Shown one piece after another: positions 28,652 to 40,698 of a DNA stretch of 64,000 bases (positions within the stretch are counted from its first letter, which is position 1; every line of letters begins with the position of its first letter). Both the position numbers and the translations under genes were made by a program. The DNA comes from Tubiluchus corallicola (lineage: Eukaryota; Priapulida; Priapulimorpha; Priapulimorphida; Tubiluchidae), in NCBI GenBank assembly GCA_030141605.1, contig JAQGDQ010000281.1, forward strand, positions 111,001-175,000. Direction: 5' to 3'. Below the pieces are notes generated by a model that saw only the letters and a program-made list of their open reading frames with translations, was not told the DNA's origin and made no database searches.

Positions 28652-31600
28652 TTACACTGGTGTGGCTATGAGCGGTTGATGAGTTGAAGACTCGGCCTCT
28701 ACGGCTTTGAACATCTTTTTCTGCTCCCACTCAGGAGGCACAGTTGGTTCCCACTCACTGCTGGCAGGTGCTTCTGTCCAGTTATCACATGCTGTGAAGA
28801 CACTTTGACACCGCTGCAACAAGGCACAACTATAATTAGTATAGCATAGTAGCTACAGTCAAATTTTTACAGTATTGTAAAATTTAGGACTGACCTAATG
28901 ATTTATACCCAGGTATTTACCCTAATGAAATTACAACAGCATTGTGACTGAACTTGAATTTGTACGAAGGCTAAAACAGTTATTCAGGCAATGCAAACAT
29001 TTTTCTCACATTTCTTTAAAGAAAACGTTTCCGGCATTCACTTGAGCTTCTTTTCTTCAAAATTTATTTAACCAAATCACATTTTCTCATTAATTACAAA
29101 TTTGTATAGGCCTAGTTTAGCCAAGGACAACAAAATTTTGACTTTTCTGCTTCACCAGATTCTTCACAAACAAGAATTCACTAATCATGTCTATTATCTT
29201 ATCATGTGTTGCATAATTATATTATGTGTTATGTTTACATTGAATAGCTGCTGCAGACTCTCAGCCATGATCAGTGGCGTCGTGCCATAGGGGCCCGGGG
29301 GGGGGGCCCCCCAATTTTTTTAGAAATGTCAAAAATTGTAAAAATGTAAAAAAATTTGAAGAGCGTCAGCGGCTCGTAATGAGACCGGTAAGCAAATTTA
29401 TTTCCGAGTTTTTGACACGCGGACAGCTCTCCATAAATGCGAACAGTATGAGCATGAGTATGTGTTTACCTGAAAGTCAGGATGTAGTTAATTTGTTTGC
29501 CTGTAATCTATCTATTCAGGAGGCAGGCAGGAATAGTTAACAAAGCAGCTCGTTTAGTAGCATTAGCGTCTTTGCACAAAAGACTGTTAGTTAACAAAAC
29601 GGCTCAGTTAGCACTCGAGTTTCGTTCAGCAGTGTGTTATAATAGAGAATAAGTGAAATAATAGAGCAAAAACAATGCAAACATTGAAGTCATGTTGAGC
29701 TAGCCTAGTACCAGAGAGTCAGTTTGTCGAGCTAGCCTAGTACCAGAGAGTCGGTTTGGGAGATACCAATTTATGAGCCACGGCTCAGCCACCTCCTGAT
29801 TGGACAATACCGACTCTTTGCTGCTCCTTAGTGACTCTTTCCCACGAGTTTGCTGCATAAAAGGGCGTGATTTTGAGCACATTTCATCATTTTTCTGCTG
29901 CTAGGAAAATCTTTGCTAGTTTTCGCTGCGATTTTAGCTATATTTCTTAAACGATGTCAAGGCAGTCCAATCTGACTTCATTTTTCAAATCCAACTGTGT
30001 TGCCGACCCAGGTTCTACGGCGTCTGTATCTACTGTAACGTCGATTCCAATAGAACGAATCCAAAAGGATGAGTACATCTGTCGCAGGCCATTGCGGGAC
30101 GTAGTGGATGCATACCCAAAGACCAAAATGGGAGGAAAATCGAGATCATTTCAGGGTCAGTGGTTCAACGATAGGTCCTGGTTGGAATACGTAAAGGATA
30201 TTGATGCTCTGCGTCGTTGGTTCTGCGTCGGATTCCTGACAGCTGATAAATACTTAATTAAATTTTAATTTAATTTTTAATTTTAATTAAGTTTCCGTTG
30301 CTATAGCTTTAAGTTAAATGCCATGTTAAATAAATCGTTTTTCTTGCACGCAAAATAATGTTTATTTTTTGTAAAATTAAATTTTCAAAATTTAAAATTC
30401 AAATTTAAACAGTTAAAATCGGTTAACATTATAGTCGCCCCCCCCCAATTTTTTTGGGTGCACGACGCCGCTGGCCATGATCATGGGCATATTTACCAAT
30501 AGGCTAACTAGTTTGTAGCCTATGGTGCCAAATTTGAGGGGTACCAGATTCTAGGGGCCCAGTGTTAAGAAGGGTTAGGAAAATGTGCACCATTTCTATT
30601 GTAATTATAATGCATGCATTTCATACCAAACCACAAGCAGTTACTAAGCTCGCGCTTTTATATATGTGCCATATTAATCAACAATGATTAATTGATTATA
30701 CAAAATATACTGCACCACAAGGAGTTATGCAGTTTTTTATATATAAGCGCCATGCATTTAAATTTACGTAATTGATTAACAATAACCACGTACGTACAGG
30801 GTAACAGTGCTACTGATACATCATAACAATTAAGCATTGCGATGTGTAAATCCATAATAGAGATCAGTGGGACTGAACTACGAGCCTAGGGTGCTGTAAT
30901 ATCTTGATACTCACCCAGCCATGGTTGTTTTGGTTTGTTGGGTTTATAATTTAGACAGTTGCTGTACTACCTTTTCTTAACTTATTGCTTTAGAAAAGTA
31001 AACTTAAACTACTATGCTGTTCTTGTTCAGCATTTTTTGTGGCAAGTGACCCACCAGTAGGGGATTACAAACAAATACAGTTTTTAATTTCATTCAAGAG
31101 ATTTATTCTTTTTACTTTCTAGTCCTTCAATTCCATGTATCTTCATTTTTGTAAGAGAGTAAACTTACCTCGCAGCATCCACCGATTCCTCTGACTAGTC
31201 TGTAAATGCACCACCCCATCATCCATAATGGTATGAATCCTACTGTAGCACCATAGATTGCCAGCTCAATGATCTTGTCTTCCTTTGATAGATCACCCCA
31301 TTCACGATAGCGTGTCTCGACCCATATCCACCAAGTTACAGCAACATGTAACTAAACATAGGTTAATAATGTGTTAGGGTAGAAATTTCGCTAAGCTCGC
31401 CAATAGTACCAGGTTGGCTTCACAACAAAGTGATGAAGCCACAGAAGTGCTGAGTGTCACATTGGGCTACTGACCGAAAATCAATAATGTAGTATGGGTT
31501 TAGTATTATATTGCACCATAATGTAATGCCAGTCTTCACCAAAACTGCCTATCTCCAAGTGGCCGTCCTGCACACCCCATGCTACCATACTGTGGAAAAA

Positions 31601-34600
31601 TACTTTCAGCAGGTCTGGGTTCGAATCTCAGTGGAGAGTTTTTAGACCTGTTTTCTTATTATTTTTCCTTTGTATAGTCAAGAGTGAACACCTAGCTTAT
31701 AAAGTTATCGTCACAAAACATTAACAATAATGATAAAGTATTTTGGGTTGCCAGCCTTGGACATCATTAGAAGAGAATATACAAGGTATTCCCTTTTTAT
31801 TGCAAACAATGTTTACTTACACTACAGAGGAGTGGTGTGATGGTCACCCATAAGACGTCCATAATTACATTATGATCTCTTCGCCTGCCAAGCATCTGTT
31901 TAATAATTTCGTACAGCATTCGCCGCACGCCTGATAGATAATCTGAAAAATTAAACAGTGTACATAACTATCCTTTAATTGTAGTACAGGATATACACTC
32001 AGCAGTTGTTGCATTGCCAGCATGTAGTTTTAAAAATCACGGTCCCACAAAATCATGCATATCACACATGCAAGTTCAAAAACTTTACTGCTGTATATCA
32101 CTAAGCCTACATAAAATTACACAAACCAATATTTGAAGTGTGGTAGTTTAAGGTACATGAACCATATTGTCTCCATGTATATTCTGTAAGTTTTTACAAG
32201 TGTTTTTTGCAGGTTTTTATGCTTTTTATTTGTGCGCTGTGAAAGGTTTCTCAACTGCTTTGTGACATAATTAAGGATGTGTAGGAGAATAGTGAGAGAG
32301 AAAAACGTTAGAGGGTTTAGAGGGTAATTTTGCGATAAGGGCTATGTTGGTATTTAAAAACATCATAAACAAAACATTCAGTGTAATAAAAAGCATTACT
32401 AACATGCAAGGTTTTATGTAGAGCAGTAGGATTGATGTCTATAGAAAAGGAAAAGCAGACAAGGAAGGACATACTTTTAATACTTTTAATACAATTGCAA
32501 TGGGTTTGAAAAGTGCCCTAATGGTTAATTTTTTTCTGAAATTCAAGATTGTGTTGTCATTAAGAATTTTGTTATTATTAATCACTAGTAAAATTTTATT
32601 ACAAGTTTTGAGGTGGCAATATTTATAGTTTTATGTCCTGGTTTATAATTTCCTGTTTATAAACATTGACAGGCTTTGCCCGGAAGTCTCAGACTGTGTC
32701 TGGCCTGGATGCATTGGGTGTCACCTCAGTGTCAATACCTAATTTCCTGATTTTACCTTGAAAGAAGTACAGCTTGCAGAGCACAGTGACACAGTCTGCA
32801 CTCTGTTATCAAACGAAAATGTCACTACTACGCACACACTTCAAAACAAATGTCGTGATAGTGTGTACTTGGCTACAAAGTTAAGCTACACTGCATATGG
32901 TAAGTAAATAGATTAGTATGTCACAGGAAATCAGCTTATGGGCAGTTTTATTCGCCATATCGCCTCCAATTATTTCTCTTCTTGGGAAAGGATGTATGCA
33001 CTGAAAATTGAGCAGTTTCAAGGTCTCATCTCAGAGGACTGTCATAGGCAATCAGCTAGGTTCTGATCCCAATACTACCATTCCTCATTACTTTATAGGA
33101 CCATAGGTACCTTTCAGTGCCTGAGAGCATGTAGTGTGCCAATCTGTGCAAGAAAAACTAGCTCTGTAGCTGACGTACAATAATCTAATCGAAATTAAGC
33201 TGCAAGTTGCACCTATCCCACGAAAAATTTCATATGTAATAATTTAAATTATATAATTGTTTGTTTACATTTTCTATCACTGCTAATTTGACTTCGAAAT
33301 TGGCCAACCTTAGCACTCGTATCAAGAAAGATCTCATTAATGACAATCACTGGAGAGGTCTGTCTTTACGCACTATACTTCTACTTATGGAAAACTAACA
33401 AATTACTAAAAATGTCACCTATCAAGATGCATTTAATAAAACACAAAAATTCATAAGTACAGAAGGATGAAAAAGTATAAAAGTTCATTACTTACTATAT
33501 ACAATTCCAAATGCTATACACTGAAGAACTATAAACAATGGTCCTTGCCATAGACCCTCATATTTTCGAATCAAATCAACGATGCGGAATCCATGCTAAA
33601 AGTACAAGTTACATTTATCAGAAAGAGTTACTTGTTATAGTATGCCAATGTAATGATGATTATTGAAATATTTTGAGTGACAGCAATAGGGATAAAATCT
33701 ACTTAGATACTAATTTGATTGTACGAAAATGTTATGAGGTGTCTTAGCATAAGAACTGAACTTAGGGCCCTTGTGATTGGAAATGGGATACCAATCAGTG
33801 GCAATCAAAAAGCTTTGGGTTCAATCCTAACTGAGAAACTCGGGCATTTTTTAAAGCAGTATAATCAGAACATGTTTCTTGGCAGTGAGGGCATTAAAAT
33901 CTGAATTAATCTGACTGTTACAGGTTATTAGTACAAATTAATGGCCACAACACTTACCTTAGTAGTTGTTGGAAGCCCAGCTATGACAAACATAATACAT
34001 ATTGCAGCGTGAAGCATAACTCGTCGTCTGAACGTACCCAGAGCCTGAGAAGAAAGAAGCACTCCACATCAATACAAAATTTAATCCAATTTATAGCAAG
34101 TTTAAGAAAAAGACATAGGAGTTTATACACTTAAAATTCTGAAGTAATAATGGAAAATATGATAAAAAATGTATATGCAGTAACAAAAAACAACAATAAC
34201 AAGGAAACTAGTTAAAGCAAACTCACCCGAGGGAATTGATCACACAGTGATGTTTTAATATTTTCGACTAGAATAAGTGAAGTGCTGAAGAAGATGAGCA
34301 CGATCATGAGATAATAACATATGGAGAAAAAGTGACCAATATCTATTCGCATCACCGCTTCTGGTAACAACTTGAACACATAAAAATAATCTGTGCAAAA
34401 GTAAAAAAAAATTGTTAAGTTATTCCACACAAAGGCAATTACGCTCTGATATTTCAATTAACAGCAATTGTCAATTATCTGATCAAAACAAATAATTTAA
34501 GGACAAACAACAAATCAAGTAGGAAAGACTCTCAATCAAATAATCAATCACACGGTGAATTACTTAGTCATCTACATGGCAAATAAATCACTCCATTAGT

Positions 34601-37600
34601 TAGTCAGCCAGTCCGTTAGTCAGTCAGTTACTCAGTCAGACTTTTATTTTTAAGTTATGTTATGTACTTGTGCTATGAACTTATGTTTGAAATAAGGTAA
34701 TAAATTAAATAAAATCAGTCAGGCAGTCAGTCAGTCAGTCTGTCAGTTGTCAATAAGAAAATACAGAAAAAATTAAATGGTAAAGTAACAACGAAAAGAA
34801 ACAAACTTACTACTAAAATCAACAGATGAAATAGGTTTTGACCAGGAGTATGCATAAAAGCCTGCATAGGAGTAAATGACAACAGCATGCAACATGTTAA
34901 TGAAGAAACTCCACAGTACGACAAGCCACGTGTCACGCAGGCAGCCATGAGTAAACCCATTATAGCTTGACAATGTGGCATAGACTCCGTAACTCAACAA
35001 TAGATTCTCAATCACTAAAATACCACAGTTGTACCATAACTGAAACAGTGAATTGCAATTTGTGATAATTAGCACTAAAGATGACAAATAGCAGTTACAT
35101 ATCATAGCAGAAAAAGCAAGATTTATGTTGTCATACTTTACATAAAAAAAGGCATGAAATTGCATACTCTATAATTGGCCAGTTGTTGAAGATATGACGA
35201 GTTCTCATCAGTTCCGAGCGAGGTTTGTGTGGTGAACATTGCAATAATACTGTCTGTTCCATTTTGCAGGGTCACGCCTCGTATTAGTAGTACAACAAGG
35301 CAAATCAAAGGCAGCAACGTTGAAGCCCAAACCACCTACAAACACAGATATACGGTTATAGATACTAATTCATAAATTAGATTGAATAGGCCGACAGTTT
35401 TGGTAAAATAATGCTTTGCATCAATGTCCTACAAGCACTACATGGTTCCACTTTCTAGACTTCCAGTTTGACTTTACAGTCTTTGGATGTTTTCTCTGCA
35501 CGTATGTTTAAACCTGATTCAACTAGTTTGACATTAACGAGTTTTCACAGAGGTTCTTGTATTAATTTTTATCCTGGCTCCAATCACTTTCAGATTCAGA
35601 CATTCGTCTTAAGATTCCAAAAATGACTTTACACAATTTCAACCATTTCGGACTGTTGATAAACAATTGTGCACCTAAAATCTTAATCAAGTAATATAAT
35701 TTTTTTACATACAGTTTCAGCATGATTTTTTTTAGTCACGAATGCTTGAGGATATGCATGAAGCTGTGCAATGCTGTGAAAAGACAAGTTCAGCAGTCTA
35801 AAGACGTGGGGCTTCATGAAAACACCATTGTTTGGTGTAAGAGCTATCTCATTTAAAATATGCACATTCAAAAAAGAACAAACCTTTCCTAGAGATTTAA
35901 TTCCCCACATGAGACTTGCAAAGAGAAATGCCCAAATCATGACTAGACAGGCAACAATCCAGGCCCTAGGGTAGCCCAGTGCTGGATTGGGATCGGAGGG
36001 ATCAACATGTGACCTAAAAGGAAAGAATGTGGTGCAATAAATGATACCTCCAATAAAACAAAAGAAACATACTTTCTCAGTGTATTAAATGATATAATTA
36101 TTTTATACAGTACCTACTAAACTTCAGTGTTTGACTTACTGTAGCAAATGCAAAAAGGTAATTATTTTGTAAAGTTAAAATTCTTTATTACATAGTCAAA
36201 AACTTGTGGCTCCTCATCAAAAAAATTCTTGTGTAGCCTACCACATTTTGACAAGAAGCAAAATTTGCCCTAAAATGAATGCACTACATATCACATATAT
36301 GGCCCTATTTCAGAGATTATAAAGCACCATTTTCTGAGCCCTATAACACCAACTTAATAGAATTTTCCCCAGGGATACATTATTGGTTCCCTGAGGTAAC
36401 TGATACAAATTTTCACAATGTAGTGACTGATTTTGCTGCTTTATGTCACTCAGCAACAGATCCAATAGAGCATTTTAAAAGTATAAGGAAGTAAACTGTT
36501 TATACACTGTCCAGATAATGATCTTCAAGTATTTAATGGTAAGGAATTAAAAGTATTCTGGTAGTTGCACTGTCAACATAGTTTAGAGTCGCATCACTTA
36601 CCAAAACAAATACTGTATTTACAAAAATAAAACAGATCAAAATCTCTTGTTTATGTGCACAAACAAAGCCCAAATGTCTGTAGTCTTAAACATTTCCTGC
36701 CATTCATGATAACAATCAAAATGTCTACAGTTCACTCAAATAAGTCAACTTAAAGTAATCTAATATAATCTATATAAACTATCTTAAATCAATTCACTGA
36801 AAACATGTTTTGCCTGGTGAATACTGCTGCATAACTGTAATTGCGCAACTTTAGAAGTAAAAAGCGAGTTGACACTGTAGCTTTATCAAATATAGTATGT
36901 ACTTATCCCAATGTTATCAAGAATCCCAACTTATAAACTGCTATACTGCTACTGGTAAGACCCAAGTACTCTTCAGTGCAACTGACAGCCCTGCTGGTTT
37001 GGTACAATCATATAATATGTTAATGTTAATATATTTACTTTAATTTTAAAGATAAGAAAAAATTCTAAATTTATTATGTTTTCCCGGAATTTAATCAGGG
37101 AATTTCTCTGCATGTGCAAACTGCATCATTCATAATTATTTATGAAGTCAGCATATGAGAAGCATTGATGTAGACACTGGATTTCTTAAAAAAATGGAGT
37201 TTCTTGGAGCTCTGCACTTGGAGCTTCTTGTTTCTCTCACTTCATCAGATACCAACTGAGCTACTTCTCTAGATAATGGCATGGGTATATCTAAATCTGA
37301 AATTCCTGTTGAAATCTGACTTACGTGAAGTATTCATCGACTGGCGAACTTCTAAGAGCGTCGAATCCTAAAGGATCTGTAAACGCAAATACTGTTGATA
37401 CATTGCCCGCATTCTCCTGATTCGTTGTTCCATCCCAACAGTCTGAAACACATATGTCAAACAAATTGAGGTGCAAGGTGAATTTGAACAGGTATAGGTG
37501 CCCTATAAAATACCATGCCCTAGATATCATGATGTTAAAATTGCTGTCCCTTGCTGTTAAAATTGGAGCATTGTGTCTAAATAGGATGTTAACCACAACA

Positions 37601-40275
37601 TTTATTTGTGTTCAGACTCTACGTCATGGTAAAATTTGGAAAAAGCCAACATTCTATTATGTGTTTATAGATTTACCACATTTTACCAATTTGCATTCAT
37701 TACTGTGTAGGATTTACTCAGTTTTGTTTGAACAATTATTGGCAAAAACAATTCAACTAAAAAAAAACAAACTCAATGTTTTTGACGAAAAATATCATTT
37801 CATAATGTAGCCAACAATTATATTTTTGGCCTGCGAGAAAACAGCACAAATAAAATTGTTGGTTAATACAAGGGATCTACATAAAGAGATTGTAATAGCT
37901 GTACTAGAAATTTAATGTTGTGGATAAGCTTGCTAAGCTAATTAACAGACAATTAACATCTCATACTTGCACATATTATTAATTTAGTACTAGTTACTAG
38001 TTTCTTTAGTGCAAAAATTTGAAAACAAGTCTGCTCTGGAAAATGTTGAAGAAGAATATGGCAATCCTATAGATTTTTTATCAACTCACATTTACTGTTC
38101 CAGTTATTTCTACACGTTGACCATTGCAGTACTGGAAACATGGATAAAAATAGATAATACAGGGCATAGCTTGCCACCCCACAATCCCGTACTACTACCA
38201 ACGCTGACCGGATGAGCATGCAGATGCCAACACCTGTAAGGAAATATAGACATTAAAAATCAAGTTACAACTGTAAGGTTATTTACTATTTTATCGCAAA
38301 ATTGAGATACTTGATAATTACATTATATCATATAGGGAAACTAACTGTCAATATCAATGAATTCAGAGGGTACCCACATTTTGTCAGTTATATGCAAATG
38401 TTAGTAAAAAACTTTTCTTATCATCAAATGGAACAAGTTACGAGTGTTCTACAGTTAATACTAGCAGTTTCCCTGAAAATCTGTGTGCCCAGTAATTGGA
38501 TTTAATGGTTCAAAGATGTGAACATGATGGTGATGACGCCATATGGATAGCTGCATTATTTTTTTAAAGCAAAGTTTTGGGCAACACTTTAGTATTATTA
38601 TAATATTTAGTACTTATGCAAAAAATTTGCCTTTCCCACCACAGCCACGCAGAGACCATTCAATTTGGAAATGCAGGAACAATTAGGGAGGTGTAACTCG
38701 CAAAGTAATATCAGATCAGCCAAGAAGAGGCATCAGGATCGTACAGGTAACAGAAGTTTGGCGCGTTTTCAACTTTTTCTATTGTATCTCTTGCCCGGGA
38801 TAAAGCAGCAAAACACTTTAGAAACAAGAGAAAGAATCACCGTTCAGTTTCTCCAATTTTACTGAACCACCTTTTCAAATTAAAAACTTTTAGAACTGGT
38901 ACTGCCAAATACCATTCACTTTTTATGGGAAAATGTCTAAATTATTCCATACATTTCTGCTCCACAAATTGTACAAAGCAATTGTAAGGAACGTGTGCAT
39001 TGGAGGACATCTAATATTAATTTTACATTATTCTAAAGTTAAAAAATGGCAACTGGGAACAGTTAGGGAATTTATTCGGCAGCCATTCTTGGGATAAGTC
39101 AGCAGAAGCATTACAGTAGCCAGCAGTAAGTGCAGCAGCACATTTTACAACTCACAAACGCGTCCGTTTAGTTAGAGACGCACGTGAGGTGAATATTTGA
39201 TCTACGTTAAGTCGTAAACAGTGCAAGCCACAATTTCACGAGCGAACAATATTAACATCCTTCTGAAAGTTGTTGTATTCATTATTGTCGTTGTTCACAT
39301 ATCCGTCATCGCCGTCACCATCATCGCCGTCGTCGTGATCATCATCAACATCATCATCATCATCATCTGGAGTAGCTGAGTGGTTGCAGTGCGTACTTAG
39401 TTGCAAAGTTAAGCAATGCTAGACCTGTTTAGTAAATGGGTGGCGAACAGGCAACATTTCACGGACGATTTCATTTGTGGTACTGCCCTGACTCTCAACA
39501 GCGGTCATCTTAAAGAGGTATGCACCTCCGAAGATGGCTAATACACTACTACCAGTTCAGAGGATTATTCTTGATAGTGAAATGTATTCTCAGCTCTGAT
39601 CCCGCTACAACCATCTACATTATAACACTAACTACGCTCTGAGTGTTGGACACTAGCCCTAGCAGTCTCAGACTGCCTATAAAAATCATGATTTCCATTG
39701 TAATCATCAGCATCATCACTGATTCATCACGGATATGAACTGCACCCAAATATGCAAAGCCACAACACCACAACAATAAAGTACAGGGTGTACAGTGCAC
39801 ACGCAGCTTTATGCAGAGTTTTACAATTTAATGAACCTTGAAATTTAATTGTATAAAGTGTTCGTCAGGCTATAAATGATGCAATAAAGTGATTTAGATA
39901 GGTGTCATACAAAACCATAATTTGTTTATGATGACCGTCCAAGACTATCCCGTTGCATCATGATAGGCGTCCCATTAATCAAGAGATGAGCAACACATAG
40001 AAAAAAATGGAAAAAAGACGGAAGAGATACGGAAAGGGAGAGAGAGCGAGAGAGAGAGAGAGAAAGAAAGAGAGAGGGGGAGAGAAAGACAGAAAGGGAG
40101 AGAGAGAGAGAGAGAGCAAAAAGAGAGAGAGAGACAGAAAGAGAGAGAGAACGAGAGAGAGACAGAAAGAAAGAGAGAGGGAGAGAGAAAGACAGAAAGG
40201 GAGAGAGAGAGAGAGAGCAAAAGTGAGAGAGAACGAGAGAGAGATAGAAAGAAAGAGAGAGGGAGAGAGACAGAA

Positions 40276-40311
<36 letters not shown>

Positions 40312-40316
40312 AGAGG

Positions 40317-40370
<54 letters not shown>

Positions 40371-40456
40371 TTACGTGAGATGAGAGAGAGATTGAGGGAG
40401 GAAGAGAGACAGAGAGAGAGAGAGACAGAAAGAAAGAAGGAAAGAGAGATTACGAG

Positions 40457-40553
<97 letters not shown>

Positions 40554-40636
40554 AAAAGAGATAGAAAACGAGAGGGAGACAGAAAGAGAGAGGGAGAGAG
40601 ACAGAAAGAGAGAGAGAGGGAAAGAGAAAGACAGAA

Positions 40637-40698
<62 letters not shown>

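Noticed and set aside
31551-31638. Functional tRNA gene
   Set aside because: The B box is good, but the D-arm and anticodon stem are not, and no anticodon can be assigned.
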